A stretch of 64,000 nucleotides of DNA from Chitinophaga sp. CF418 (GTDB lineage: Bacteria; Bacteroidota; Bacteroidia; Chitinophagales; Chitinophagaceae). Position numbers and translations under genes: made by a program. Positions 8,441-18,025 of the stretch are shown piece after piece; the first letter of the stretch is position 1; each line of letters begins with the position of its first letter. The notes under the pieces were generated by a model. The model was not told the DNA's origin, did not search any database, and saw nothing but the letters and a program-made list of their open reading frames with translations. The DNA is taken from the NCBI RefSeq assembly GCF_900142925.1, contig NZ_FRCN01000005.1, positions 124,001 through 188,000 of the forward strand. The letters run 5' to 3'.

Positions 8441-8498
8441 CAAAGTAAGAAGTACCAGTAAGAGGGTAATAATTTTTTATTCTTAAAAATAGAAAGAA

Positions 8499-9254
8499 AT
8501 GAAAATTGGAATAATAGGTACCGGTGCAATCGGTGGTACAATCGCTAAAAAATTGGTTGCAGCCGGTCATGAGGTAAAGGTGCATAGCGCCGGCGAATAC
8601 GATAGTCTAAAAAAAAGAGCTCAGGAACTGGGTGCCTCACCTTCTACAATTAACGAGGTCGTAAGCAATGTTGATGTTGTTATTGTATCCATTCCTACAA
8701 AGGCCATTCCTGATTTACCGAAAGATTTGTTCGCAGATGTTCCAGATAATGTAATCGTGGTTGATACTTCTAACTATTATCCGTTCCGTGATGCCAAGAT
8801 AGAAGCACTAAAGAATGGTAAAGTGGAAAGTATATGGGTTGCTGAAACCCTGGGACGCCCTTTAATTAAAGCTTTCAACAATCTGCTAGCTCACAGCCTT
8901 GAATATGGAAGTAAACCTGAAGGGGCAGAAGGGCGAATTGCGATGGCTGTGTCTGGCGATGATGACAAGGCTAAAATGATTGTATCTGACCTGATCAATG
9001 ATGCCGGTTTTGATGCTGTTGATGCGGGAAGTCTTTCTCAATCATGGAGGCATCAGCCTGGTACGCCTGCATATTGTACTGAACTGAATGTAACGGAACT
9101 TAAAGAAGCGCTTGCCGATGGCATTAAAGAAAACGCTGCCGATCTGAGGGACCTGGCGATCAGTAAACTTATGGAACATACTACACAACCTTCTCATGAA
9201 GAGATATTAGCGCTAAACCGCTCATTGTTCCCTAAAAATCCCAAGGGCCTATAA
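8499..9254 (+). CDS. F420-dependent-type NADP-binding oxidoreductase
   Basis: 251 residues. It starts MKIGIIGTGAIGGTIAKKL, the GxGxxG of the NADP oxidoreductase / F420-dependent family (PF03807-like), with VDVVIVSIPTKAI and VVDTSNYYP following as in putative NADPH-dependent reductases. The C-terminal half carries helical segments as in the stand-alone bacterial versions. Bacteroidota generally lack F420, so the cofactor is probably NADPH with an unknown acceptor. It is controlled by the divergent HxlR gene. Confidence 0.83.
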   Translation: MKIGIIGTGAIGGTIAKKLVAAGHEVKVHSAGEYDSLKKRAQELGASPSTINEVVSNVDVVIVSIPTKAIPDLPKDLFADVPDNVIVVDTSNYYPFRDAKIEALKNGKVESIWVAETLGRPLIKAFNNLLAHSLEYGSKPEGAEGRIAMAVSGDDDKAKMIVSDLINDAGFDAVDAGSLSQSWRHQPGTPAYCTELNVTELKEALADGIKENAADLRDLAISKLMEHTTQPSHEEILALNRSLFPKNPKGL

Positions 9255-9467
9255 ATACCAACGGTACAAAACTTAATGCCATCTATTTTCGAACATTCAT
9301 CAAGCCGGTGAATGTTTTGAGTTGATATTGTTTCTTTCTACTCTTTATTATCAAATGTGAAATGGTTGGCTCTTCAAGAGGCCTCCACTTGAAGATAGTC
9401 CTACTTGGTGGGTATTTAAATGTCTGATTGAGACATACTGGTGCCTGGCTTTTACTTACATGGTTGA

Positions 9468-10361
9468 TCAATTTAAATTTCTAAACTGCCGGGGTGAAAA
9501 ACCAGTTTTATTTTTAAACAGTTTGGTAAAGTGAGAGGGGTGCTCAAAGCCGAGGTCATAAGCAATTTCACTAATTGATTTTTCAGTGCTCCATAATAGA
9601 GATTTTGCTTTGTCAACTAATTTTAGATGCATGTGCTCCTGTGTTGTTTTACCTGTATATTTATTTAATAGATCGGATAAATAATTTGCAGATAAATTTA
9701 GCTTTGAAGCAAAATATTTTACATCCGGTATGCCTTCCTCTATAAGAGACTCCTGGGCAAAATGATCGGTTAACAACCTGTCAAATTGCTGCACAATATC
9801 ATTACTGGCTTTTACCCTCGTTAAAAACTGACGATCATAAAAGCGAGAGCAATAAGCAAAGAGCAATTCCAGGTTACTCAGGATAAGATCATAAGAATGA
9901 TTATCGAGATTTATAGAGATTTCCCGCTGAATATTCTCAATACAACCTCTTAGAATATTCTTTTCGCTATCGGAGATATGCAACGCTTCATTAGTGTCAT
10001 ATCCAAAAAATGAAAACCCGGTTATTTTAGCTCCCCTGGCGCTGGCATTCAAAAAATCAGGATGGATATAAAGCCCCCAACCTTCCACCTCGTTTTCAAG
10101 ACCCGGAGTTAAAACCTGATATGGCGATGTAAACATAAGCGTACCTTCGGTAAAGTCGTAGGTGGTATGTCCATACTTGAAAATTCCCTTTATTTTTTTG
10201 CAGGCAGCAGAATACAGATTTAACCGGTATGAAACATCAGACTTTCTGTGAGAACGGTCTACTTTCGCCAGATCAACAACGGAAATCAGGGGATGCAATG
10301 GTTTCTCGTAATGAAAGAAATCATGTAATTCAGCAATTGATTTGATGTCTATATATTTCAT
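9468..10361 (-). CDS. AraC-family transcriptional regulator
   Basis: 297 residues. The N-terminal sensor half (PLHPLISVVDL, YDFTEGTLMFTSPYQV) is followed by the two AraC helix-turn-helix units at about 215-295, ending SISEIAYDLGFEHPSHFTKLFKNKTGFSPRQFR. It is a close paralogue of the regulator at 16972 (both contain EPLHPL or KPLHPL, a YNRQFLTR-like linker and the same C-terminal block). The SDR gene at 10515-11282 lies 153 bp upstream on the same strand and is the most likely target. Confidence 0.92.
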   Translation of the reverse strand: MKYIDIKSIAELHDFFHYEKPLHPLISVVDLAKVDRSHRKSDVSYRLNLYSAACKKIKGIFKYGHTTYDFTEGTLMFTSPYQVLTPGLENEVEGWGLYIHPDFLNASARGAKITGFSFFGYDTNEALHISDSEKNILRGCIENIQREISINLDNHSYDLILSNLELLFAYCSRFYDRQFLTRVKASNDIVQQFDRLLTDHFAQESLIEEGIPDVKYFASKLNLSANYLSDLLNKYTGKTTQEHMHLKLVDKAKSLLWSTEKSISEIAYDLGFEHPSHFTKLFKNKTGFSPRQFRNLN

Positions 10362-10514
10362 TACCGTTGCTATTTTCTTTTTCTGGGAAATTATTAGATC
10401 AAGTTAGTACTTTTTTAAACCAACCTTGCCGTAAATTAAGGCCAAAGACATGCTTTTAATGCCATGTCCTTAGCCATCTGGTTTGGTATTAGCAAGGTTT
10501 GCCCCCACAACTTG

Positions 10515-11282
10515 TCAGATTACAATCCCGCCGCCTACCTCAATGCGTTGTGCATTCACAAAGCGACTGTCGTCTGAAAGAAGTGATGCCACAAAAAGGC
10601 CAACATCCTCAGCTTCGCCAAGACGTCCAAGCGCCGTCATGCTGGCAATCTGTTGACGGTGATTTTCGTCGCCCTTTCCTCCACCGAATTCAGTGTCAAT
10701 TGCTCCAGGCGCAACTGTATTGACACGAATTTTTCGGGATGAATATTCTTTTGCGAAGTACCTTGTTAATCCTTCCAACGCAGCTTTCAGTGAGCCATAA
10801 ACTGCAACACCAGGAAATGCGAACCGTGCAAGTGCCGAAGATATGTTAATGATCTGGCCACCGTCGATAATTAAAGGAATTAACTTTTGCGTGAGAAAAA
10901 ATACACCTTTGAAGTTCACATTTACAAGCTGGTCAAAAACATCTTCCGTCGTATCATTAATAAGCGTTCGTTGCGCAATTCCGGCATTATTTACCAAATA
11001 ATCGAAGTTTTCGCGGTTCCATTCCTTCTTAAGGACCAGCTCAACCTGACCAGCGAAATCGCTGAATGATGCCACTTTTGCTGAATCCAATTGCAAGGCA
11101 ACGGCCTTTCCACCCCCCTTGTTGATTTCATCAGCCACTGCTTCCCCTTTTTCCGGACTATTGTTATAGGTGAGAATAACGCCAATCCCGCGCTTTCCCA
11201 GGTTAAGGGCGATGCTCTTTCCAATGCCCCGGCTTCCTCCGGTTACTAAAGCGATCTTTGATTTTTGAGTTTTTGTGTTCAT
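10515..11282 (-). CDS. Classical short-chain dehydrogenase/reductase
   Basis: 255 residues from the ATG at 11282. An in-frame start 48 bp upstream would add a non-conserved leader. The classical motifs are all visible: VTGGSRGIGKSIAL for NAD(P) binding, NNAG, the catalytic Ser in INISSALA, and YGSLK as Tyr-x-x-x-Lys, followed by the PGAIDTE loop and the C-terminal EVGGG end. It resembles FabG-like or glucose-dehydrogenase-like reductases; the substrate is unknown. Confidence 0.92.
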   Translation of the reverse strand: MNTKTQKSKIALVTGGSRGIGKSIALNLGKRGIGVILTYNNSPEKGEAVADEINKGGGKAVALQLDSAKVASFSDFAGQVELVLKKEWNRENFDYLVNNAGIAQRTLINDTTEDVFDQLVNVNFKGVFFLTQKLIPLIIDGGQIINISSALARFAFPGVAVYGSLKAALEGLTRYFAKEYSSRKIRVNTVAPGAIDTEFGGGKGDENHRQQIASMTALGRLGEAEDVGLFVASLLSDDSRFVNAQRIEVGGGIVI

Positions 11283-11678
11283 AATAAATAATTTAATGAC
11301 ACAAAGCTCTTCTAAACTCCTACCGATCACTTATACTTTTAATGGGAAGACTTATACTTTTTACAGATAACATCTTTTTAATAGCTAATGGCTTTTTCAA
11401 TTCTGTAATAATTTACAATCTTATCAAACATTTATACAATGGATATATTCTGTGATACTTATGTTACCTGATAACTTTTTTGCTAAAATAAATTTTCAAT
11501 TAAAAGGATGCAATCCGAATATTGCTATCTTTTATCCTACTGGTTTTAATTGTGAGTGCCTTATTCAGGGGTTGATATGACTGTTATTGCAACGGATATT
11601 CAGGTCGCCGTAGAAAGCATGGTGGATAAGCACGCCTTCCGCGCTCTTTTGCCTGCATAAAATTCCGAATACCTCTTT
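11283..11678. other. 396-bp gap, mostly AT-rich
   Basis: 11331-11560 is AT-rich with no open frame. The stretch 11570-11660 is noticeably more GC-rich and stays open on both strands for about 28 codons (for example a plus-strand ATG at 11577), but it resembles no family I know. It may be a relic of a deleted gene. Confidence 0.35.
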
Positions 11679-12161
11679 TTAAGTCAGCTTATAAATAAAT
11701 TCTTCAATTTCTGCCTGTCTGGCATTGGCAAAACCTTTGTCTGTACCGATCTTCACAAAATTGCATTTCTCTAACACTTTCTGTGAACCAAAATTATCAA
11801 ACGCAACCCGCCCGAAAATGGGTCTACTATTTTCCCTTTTTAAAAACTCCCTAAGTGCTCCTGTTGCAACACCCTTACCCCATTTTTTTTTGTCAATCCA
11901 ATATGTAATTTCGGCTTCACCCTCCATTTCAAACTTTGCGATACTTCCAACAATATTGTTGTCCACAATTATTGTCTGCATATTTATAGTCTGGTCATCC
12001 AACAGTCTTGTATATTTCTGAAGATATGCTGCTTTGTCTGTTGGATCTTTTGATGTGAAAGCAGCTAAATAGTTTGCGTCCTTGTCAAGCTGAAAAATAA
12101 AGAAGAAATCTAAATCAGTAATTTCTGTCTTTCGCAATATTATTTCACTATCGTTTATCAT
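11679..12161 (-). CDS. GNAT-family N-acetyltransferase
   Basis: 160 residues. Strand and helix order follow the GNAT fold, with the acetyl-CoA pyrophosphate-binding loop in KKWGKGVATGALREFL and the closing VAFDNFGSQKVLEKCNFVKIG, where Asn precedes the last helix. The acceptor substrate is unknown. The esterase at 12170 ends 8 bp upstream on the same strand, so the two are probably expressed together. Confidence 0.85.
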   Translation of the reverse strand: MINDSEIILRKTEITDLDFFFIFQLDKDANYLAAFTSKDPTDKAAYLQKYTRLLDDQTINMQTIIVDNNIVGSIAKFEMEGEAEITYWIDKKKWGKGVATGALREFLKRENSRPIFGRVAFDNFGSQKVLEKCNFVKIGTDKGFANARQAEIEEFIYKLT

Positions 12162-12169
12162 TTCTTTTA

Positions 12170-13042
12170 TTAATTTTCTTTCCAGTCTTTAAAAATAAAT
12201 CTTAATGCATCATAATAAGCGCTTACAGGTTCCGTCATATGTGTTTCTGCAGGATAATATTTGTAGGTGTGTACAAGCCCTTTTATTTTTTTGACTGATA
12301 TTAAAGAATCAAATCTCAACAGGTTGGTATGAAAAGTACTTGAATCGCTTATACCTTCACTTGCATCGCTGTAAAAAAGTGTTTTGTTCAGTACCGTCCC
12401 CTTTTGTAATGTTCTATCAGCCAGCTTTAATACATATTCCCCGTCCCACCAAAATGAAGGACTAATAGCAATATATGCATCAAACATATCCGGTTGAGTA
12501 AGTAAACAGTTGATTGAAGCAATACCCCCAAATGAATGGCCGGCCAATATTCTATAGGATTGTGTTTTATAATTTGCATCAATGTACGGTATCAGTTCAT
12601 CCCGTATAAATTGTAAAAATGCCTCATTGCCACCGCTTGGCTTCATCCATGATGTTGCACTTGTATCAGGCTTTCCAAAATAATTGATGATACTCACTGT
12701 TGGCGTAAGGTCCCTCGTACGTTTAGTATTGGTAATGCCTACCACAATCATCTGAGGTATTGCTTTAACGTCCCAGCGGCCAAGGTAATCAGCATACTGG
12801 GCAAGCATATCAAAATGGCTTTCTCCATCCATTAAATATAAAACAGGAAACTGTTTATTTATGTCACTGCTATCAGGCTTTGGATAATGTATATATACCG
12901 TTCGGTTTTCATGCAATATTTTCGAAGCAATTATAACTACATCACCTGGCATTGTTTTTTGTGCTTTTACCTGAATTGAAAAAAACAGGAACAATATTGC
13001 CAGGCTTTTAACAAAAGGGTAACGCAACTGTGTGTTAGCCAT
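12170..13042 (-). CDS. Secreted alpha/beta-hydrolase esterase (IroE/Fes-like)
   Basis: 290 residues. An N-terminal hydrophobic segment ending VKAQ at about residue 28 is a signal peptide, so it acts in the periplasm or beyond. The nucleophile elbow is GHSFGG with Ser170, after FPVLYLMDGE, which matches the esterase_D / enterobactin-esterase fold. His270-range HMTEP near the end is the likely catalytic His. Relatives cleave siderophore or short-chain esters; the substrate here is not known. Confidence 0.85.
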   Translation of the reverse strand: MANTQLRYPFVKSLAILFLFFSIQVKAQKTMPGDVVIIASKILHENRTVYIHYPKPDSSDINKQFPVLYLMDGESHFDMLAQYADYLGRWDVKAIPQMIVVGITNTKRTRDLTPTVSIINYFGKPDTSATSWMKPSGGNEAFLQFIRDELIPYIDANYKTQSYRILAGHSFGGIASINCLLTQPDMFDAYIAISPSFWWDGEYVLKLADRTLQKGTVLNKTLFYSDASEGISDSSTFHTNLLRFDSLISVKKIKGLVHTYKYYPAETHMTEPVSAYYDALRFIFKDWKEN

Positions 13043-13123
13043 ATACGCTTGTTTAAATTTCCAAATTGACCTACTAGTACACGTTTGGTAAATTAGTGAA
13101 ATAATTTTGGATGTACACAGTCA

Positions 13124-13615
13124 TTATTGTATGCGCCTGAAGACTGATACAGGAATAGATCCATCCGTACGGGCCGGTACCCGCCAGCTCAGTGTATCTC
13201 CTTTTAGTGTAAAAGGACGGACTTGCAAAGTTTGATCCTGATTAGGGTAGGTAGCGCGGTCGATATTGAAGGTGACAGTACCTTTGATGTTATCTATACT
13301 ATAAGTGCCGAAATGACAACTTTGGCTTAAAACTGCATTCTTGTATTCTTCTGGTGTGCCTTTGGCGCGTTCGACTGATGTAAATTTCGTGCGTTCAGTC
13401 CCGAATATTTCCACCACGTAGTGACCATCTGTGGTGAAGATGGCTATGCCATGTGGTACATTCCCATAATCAGCTACCCGTTTGCCATCCGGCAAAATCT
13501 TGTCTGCAGCAATCAAACGCCAGGAACCGACAAGCAGATTCGATTGGGCTAGCGCAGGTTTACCAATAATAACAATCACAATACAGAGAATGCCATTCAA
13601 TAATGTTTTTTTCAT
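13124..13615 (-). CDS. Secreted lipocalin-like domain protein
   Basis: 163 residues. A clear signal peptide (KKTLLNGILCIVIVIIGKPALAQ) precedes LLVGSWRLI, the typical GxW start of the lipocalin-like_5 domain, and further strands such as HGIAIFTTDGHYVVEIF and FGTYSIDNIKGTVTFNID. Such domains form a small beta-barrel that may bind hydrophobic ligands; the function is unknown. It follows the esterase gene on the same strand with an 81-bp gap. Confidence 0.82.
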   Translation of the reverse strand: MKKTLLNGILCIVIVIIGKPALAQSNLLVGSWRLIAADKILPDGKRVADYGNVPHGIAIFTTDGHYVVEIFGTERTKFTSVERAKGTPEEYKNAVLSQSCHFGTYSIDNIKGTVTFNIDRATYPNQDQTLQVRPFTLKGDTLSWRVPARTDGSIPVSVFRRIQ

Positions 13616-13727
13616 AAAATAGTTTTACGATTGATGTAATTGGCAACAAATCTGCAGCTTAGGATTTGCCTGGGAAACTATATTCAACCAATGTATACTT
13701 TTCCTCAACACACTCCGGAGTATATAC

Positions 13728-14441
13728 TCAAAAAGTCCGTTTGCGAATAAGCTCCATCAGGCTGTCCCGGAATTTTTCTCCGACGGGTATTCTTATTTCG
13801 CCAATATGTATATGATTGTCCTGTATCCTCATTATTTGACGCATATTCACTATAAAGGATTGATGAACCCTTATAAAGCCCGTTGGCAGTTGAGCTTCTA
13901 TGTCTTTGAGGCGCCTGTAAGTAAGAAGGCTAAAAGATGGGGTTACTACCTGTACATATTCCTTCTGACTTTCAAAAAAAAGGATATCGTTCAACAGGAT
14001 CTTTCGATGCTCTTTGCCTGATTTCACAAAAAAATACTCATCACCCGCAATTCCATTTTCTTCCTTTGCTGTTATCCGGTGTGCTTTGAAATGCTCTTCG
14101 GTTTTGCGTACAGCCGCCAGGAAACGCTTAAGGGTAATTGGCTTAAGCAAATAGTCAATAGTATGGTAAGAATAGCTTTCGGCAGCGTATTCGCTATACG
14201 CAGTTGTAAATACAATCCCTATATCCGGAGATAATAATGCTGCCAGGTCCATACCATTAACCAGGGGCATGTTAATATCCATAAACACAAGGTCAATCTC
14301 GTTATTTTTTAAAAAGGCAATCGCCTCCAGGCCGCTGTAACATTTTGCGACCAGTTGCCAGCCGGTAGCCTGGCCAATGAGTACTTCCAGCAGGCTAACT
14401 GCTTTGGGTTCATCATCAACTATCATACAACGTAGTATCAT
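13728..14441 (-). CDS. LytTR-family response regulator
   Basis: 237 residues. The receiver domain opens CMIVDDEP, with the phospho-acceptor Asp55 in LVFMDINMP and the conserved Thr/Lys region TTAYSEYA and LLKPI. The C-terminal LytTR DNA-binding domain includes FFVKSGKEHRKI and FIRVHQSFIVN. Its ATG overlaps the stop of the sensor kinase gene by four bases (ATGA), so the pair is translationally coupled and forms one two-component system. Confidence 0.95.
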   Translation of the reverse strand: MILRCMIVDDEPKAVSLLEVLIGQATGWQLVAKCYSGLEAIAFLKNNEIDLVFMDINMPLVNGMDLAALLSPDIGIVFTTAYSEYAAESYSYHTIDYLLKPITLKRFLAAVRKTEEHFKAHRITAKEENGIAGDEYFFVKSGKEHRKILLNDILFFESQKEYVQVVTPSFSLLTYRRLKDIEAQLPTGFIRVHQSFIVNMRQIMRIQDNHIHIGEIRIPVGEKFRDSLMELIRKRTF

Positions 14442-15466
14442 GTGAGCGGAAATTTTAAACTGGCAACAAAATACTCCTCATTTTCTTCGGTCGTATACAG
14501 GTCAAAATCCTTTCCATAAAGGATCGTCAGGCGTTGACGCAGATTTTTTAATCCAAGCCCCTGCATCTGCATGGGATCAGCATGCCTGTTCAGATAATTC
14601 CTGGTCTGAAAAACAAGATACTGCTCTTGTTCATACAGCGATATGTATATATTATTGCTTCCCGAGATCTTATCTATCCCATGCTTAAAGATATTTTCTA
14701 CAAAGGTCATCAGCAACATAGGAGGAATTTTTCGCTGGTCGTCAATACTGCGTTGAAATATGATTTCCGGCTCAGGTTGTATCCGCATTTTCTCCAAAGC
14801 AATGTAGTTGTCAAGGAATTGAATCTCTGTCGCCAGTTGAACATATTCATTGGTGCTTTGATCAACAAAATAGCGCATAATGTCCGAAAGGCGTTCGATG
14901 AGGAGTGCGGTTCGCGGGGCTTCCATAAACGCCTCATAATACATAGCGTTCAGCGTGTTGAATAGAAAGTGCGGCTGCACCTGCGCCTTCAGCAATCTTA
15001 ATTCAAACTGGCTTTGTTGCAATAATATTTTTTCCGACTGTTGTTTTAATGTAAAATAGGCCATCGCCAGCCGGAAGACAAAGCTGAGGATAAAGACAGT
15101 CGTCACGGAAAGCAAAAAGGTAATGTGAGACCAGGCATCCAGCCTGTGGGGGGCAGCAGCAAAAGCGTTATTGCGTATATACAAGGATAAATAACCGCGC
15201 CCAATCCCTGCTATTACCAACAAGACTATTGAACCCAGTAAATAAGGGAGATACTTTTTCTTTTGATAGAAACGGGGATACAGGAAGTTAATATTTCCAT
15301 ATACGATAAGTGCATAAAAACCACAACTATTACATGCGGATAGCGCCGATCGCGCGGCTCCGTCTGCCTGCAACATGGAAAAGAAACTGATGATCCCGAT
15401 TGATGCCCACACCAGGTAATGCAAACACATCAAACGAAACTTTTCGGAGAACGGTTTAAGTGACAT
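14438..15466 (-). CDS. LytS-like sensor histidine kinase
   Basis: 342 residues with about four membrane helices in the first 140. The cytoplasmic part has the His_kinase (PF06580) block QVQPHFLFNTLNAMYYEA, where the His is the phospho-acceptor, then PPMLLMTFVENIFKHGI as the N box and GLGLKNLRQRL as the G box. It lacks any extracellular sensor domain, so it may sense the membrane itself or a bound ligand. It is paired with the LytTR regulator at 13728 by a four-base overlap. Confidence 0.93.
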   Translation of the reverse strand: MSLKPFSEKFRLMCLHYLVWASIGIISFFSMLQADGAARSALSACNSCGFYALIVYGNINFLYPRFYQKKKYLPYLLGSIVLLVIAGIGRGYLSLYIRNNAFAAAPHRLDAWSHITFLLSVTTVFILSFVFRLAMAYFTLKQQSEKILLQQSQFELRLLKAQVQPHFLFNTLNAMYYEAFMEAPRTALLIERLSDIMRYFVDQSTNEYVQLATEIQFLDNYIALEKMRIQPEPEIIFQRSIDDQRKIPPMLLMTFVENIFKHGIDKISGSNNIYISLYEQEQYLVFQTRNYLNRHADPMQMQGLGLKNLRQRLTILYGKDFDLYTTEENEEYFVASLKFPLT

Positions 15467-15646
15467 CGGTTGGCTAAGTTAGCTGATTTTTGACTCTTTT
15501 TCTCTCCCTTCAATAAACCTGGTAAAAAGCTAAACCAAAGCCTCGTATTCCTCATTTTACAAGGTTATACAGCCGCTTCTCTTCATTCTGATGCGGCATA
15601 CCCGATGAAGTTAGTCCTATAACCGGTATTTCATCACTATTCAGAT

Positions 15647-16042
15647 TTATCGTTTATATTCTACGGATGGAAGCATCAGTGCTGTATTTTCAACATTATG
15701 AGAATCTGCTGCGGCATGGAGAGGCGTGCCGATAGAACTACTTTTATCATGTATATCAGCACCTAATTCTAACAAGCTTCTTATATTGCCAAATATACTA
15801 CGAGATCGATTGTGAAGAGGTGTATTTCCCCAAGTGTCAGTGGCTTGTAAATCTGCACCTTGTTCAACCAACCATACTGCTAATTCATGAGGACAATTGT
15901 CATATGCCAGGGCGGTTTGCTTACTATATCCTCCACGAGCATCAAGCTCACATTTATTAAATACCTCTTTTAGTTCCTGAAGATTTCCCTTGTTCAATAG
16001 TTCTTTAAAATCTTTGCTTAGTGTTTTTCTTTTCTTTGCCAT
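15647..16042 (-). CDS. Ankyrin-repeat protein, probably C-terminally shortened
   Basis: 131 residues from the ATG at 16042; an earlier ATG at 16054 adds four residues. At least two ankyrin units are visible, with G.NTPLHNR...LLELGADI and GTPLHAAAD. The last repeat breaks off at ENTALM and is followed by an unrelated PSVEYKR tail, so the 3' end appears truncated or shifted. Ankyrin repeats mediate protein contacts. The partner is unknown. Confidence 0.7.
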   Translation of the reverse strand: MAKKRKTLSKDFKELLNKGNLQELKEVFNKCELDARGGYSKQTALAYDNCPHELAVWLVEQGADLQATDTWGNTPLHNRSRSIFGNIRSLLELGADIHDKSSSIGTPLHAAADSHNVENTALMLPSVEYKR

Positions 16043-16132
16043 GTTTGTGTTCACATTACATAAAGTACAATTCTCCGATAAGGGCTTTTGCAGGTGAAAA
16101 TAATGATCGGGGCGTCGATATGTAAATCTTGT

Positions 16133-16717
16133 TTATTCGGGCTGCTCAGTCATTCGGTACCTCCAGCCCCTTTTTTCGATGGTTCGTATATTGCTTACAT
16201 CCTTCAAAGTTAAAAGATAATCATACAAATATACAAGTTCATTATCGCTTCTATTTCCTTCAAATGGTTCAATATACACGGCGTTTCCATAATTGCTCCT
16301 CGATTTTTCCGGTGAATCATCAACAATAATGATCTGCTCCAGCTTAAAACCTTTCTTTTTTACTTTGTCCAACCGCTTTTCAAAATAATAAGTATCTAAA
16401 TTATAATCCCGTTTTATGGTGCACCTGCTTTTACCCCATATCATGAACCATTCTACTGTATCTGGTGTTATCATTTTAACAATCTCCTCTACATATTCAT
16501 TGCTTGCAGAACTCCACACGCCCAATGTAAAATGTTGGGATATATTTATAAGAAACCGGTCAAGCCCGGGACGCCTATAAACGTGAAATAAATCAAATTT
16601 AAAATCAGGAGCAACAGCCAGAGGGACAGGGCTAGCATGTATCAATGTTTCATCAAGGTCAAGTAATAAGAGTTTATCTGATTTTTCCGGCATGGCGTTA
16701 AAAGATTTGCAATTCAT
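16133..16717 (-). CDS. FCP1/NIF-type HAD phosphatase
   Basis: 194 residues. The HAD motif I is LLLDLDETLIH, giving Asp20 and Asp22 in the DxDxT/S catalytic loop. Further along, YRRPGLDRFL and TLGVWSSASNEYV (motif II) and IIIVDDSPEKS (motif III) match the FCP1 homology domain of NLI-interacting-factor phosphatases. Eukaryotic relatives dephosphorylate protein Ser; bacterial ones are poorly studied. No signal peptide is seen, so it should be cytoplasmic. The start could also be the Met at residue 9. Confidence 0.85.
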   Translation of the reverse strand: MNCKSFNAMPEKSDKLLLLDLDETLIHASPVPLAVAPDFKFDLFHVYRRPGLDRFLINISQHFTLGVWSSASNEYVEEIVKMITPDTVEWFMIWGKSRCTIKRDYNLDTYYFEKRLDKVKKKGFKLEQIIIVDDSPEKSRSNYGNAVYIEPFEGNRSDNELVYLYDYLLTLKDVSNIRTIEKRGWRYRMTEQPE

Positions 16718-16971
16718 TCACTAGCAGCACCAGCATTCAAAGGTCATCCAAATATCACAGCTACAAATATACTTAAATGATAATTTAAGTATGCACACAA
16801 TTCAGTCCTCCCAACCTGAAAGGGCTGAGTAGTAATACTTCTCTACCCTTTTTGATGCTTTATGTCATCAAAATTGCTGCCCGGGGGATTTCGGCTACAC
16901 TTTTGACAAATTAGGCTAACTTTAAATGGCCGTCTTTACGGATCTTTGTATTGGAAAACAAAGCCTAAGTC

Positions 16972-17877
16972 ATGAAAGCTACACCGCCTCCTGTCATTTA
17001 TAAAAGTATCTCTGAGTTGATGAGAGAGATAAATATGCCGGAACCGCTGCATCCGCTGGTTGCCTTAGTGAATTATGATAAACACAAGGGCAGCCCTAAA
17101 AATGCCGTACATAATTTCCTGATCAATTTTTATAAAGTTACTTTTAAGAAGGACTTCAGAGGCCAGGTAAAATATGGACAAGACTATTATGACTTTGAGG
17201 AAGGCGGCCTGGCTTTTTTAGCGCCCAATCAACTGATAACGATGTCCAACGATCAAAACTGCTATCAGGGTTACAACCTGTTCTTTCATGCCGATCTGAT
17301 CCGGAATTATCAGCTGGGAAAAAATATTCATCAGTATGGCTTCTTCTCGTATGCCGTGAATGAAGCACTGTTCCTTTCCGAAAAAGAGAAAAAAATAATC
17401 GCCGGCTTATTTGAAAACATTGCCGCCGAGTTGGATAATAATATTGATGCTTTTAGCCAGGATGTGCTGGTTTCCCAGATCGAACTGCTGCTTAATTATA
17501 GTAATCGCTTTTACAACCGCCAATTCCTTACCCGCAAAGCAATTCATCATGATTTAATCAGTCAGATGGACACCTATCTGTCAGCTCGCTTTGCAGACCA
17601 GCAGGGCGGCATACCGACAGTACTTGAAGCGGCTAAGCATCTTCAGGTGTCACCAAGATACCTGACAGATATGCTCAAGTCATTGACCGGGCAAAGCGCA
17701 CAGCAGCATATACATGACCGGTTAATTGAAGAGGCTAAAGTGGTCCTAAGTACGACCCGGCTGACTATCGCCGAAATTGCTTACCAATTGGGTTTTGAGC
17801 ATCCACAGTCTTTTAACAAATTATTTAAGCGATACACCAATCTTTCTCCGACAGTCTTCAGGAAGTCCTTTAATTGA
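16972..17877 (+). CDS. AraC-family transcriptional regulator
   Basis: 301 residues, paralogous to the regulator at 9468. Sensor half: EPLHPLVALVNYD, YDFEEGGLAFLAPNQL. DNA-binding half: LEAAKHLQVSPRYLTDMLKSLTG and LTIAEIAYQLGFEHPQSFNKLFKR. The zinc-free oxidoreductase gene at 18026 lies 148 bp downstream on the same strand and is the likely target. Confidence 0.92.
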   Translation: MKATPPPVIYKSISELMREINMPEPLHPLVALVNYDKHKGSPKNAVHNFLINFYKVTFKKDFRGQVKYGQDYYDFEEGGLAFLAPNQLITMSNDQNCYQGYNLFFHADLIRNYQLGKNIHQYGFFSYAVNEALFLSEKEKKIIAGLFENIAAELDNNIDAFSQDVLVSQIELLLNYSNRFYNRQFLTRKAIHHDLISQMDTYLSARFADQQGGIPTVLEAAKHLQVSPRYLTDMLKSLTGQSAQQHIHDRLIEEAKVVLSTTRLTIAEIAYQLGFEHPQSFNKLFKRYTNLSPTVFRKSFN

Positions 17878-18025
17878 CCACCTGTATACTCCATCCCTAT
17901 TCGTCGCAGATCTGATGAACTTTTAAGGAAAAAAAATATGTAAGGCTACTCAGTGCAGCAGCTGTCAGGGCACAGCATGCCTGAATCTTTTTGATTAAAA
18001 ATTACAATACAAATAGTACAATAAA

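Noticed and set aside
9283..9471. 62-codon frame after the AraC gene at 9468
   Set aside because: Composition and low complexity do not look coding, no family recognised, and no promoter or ribosome site.
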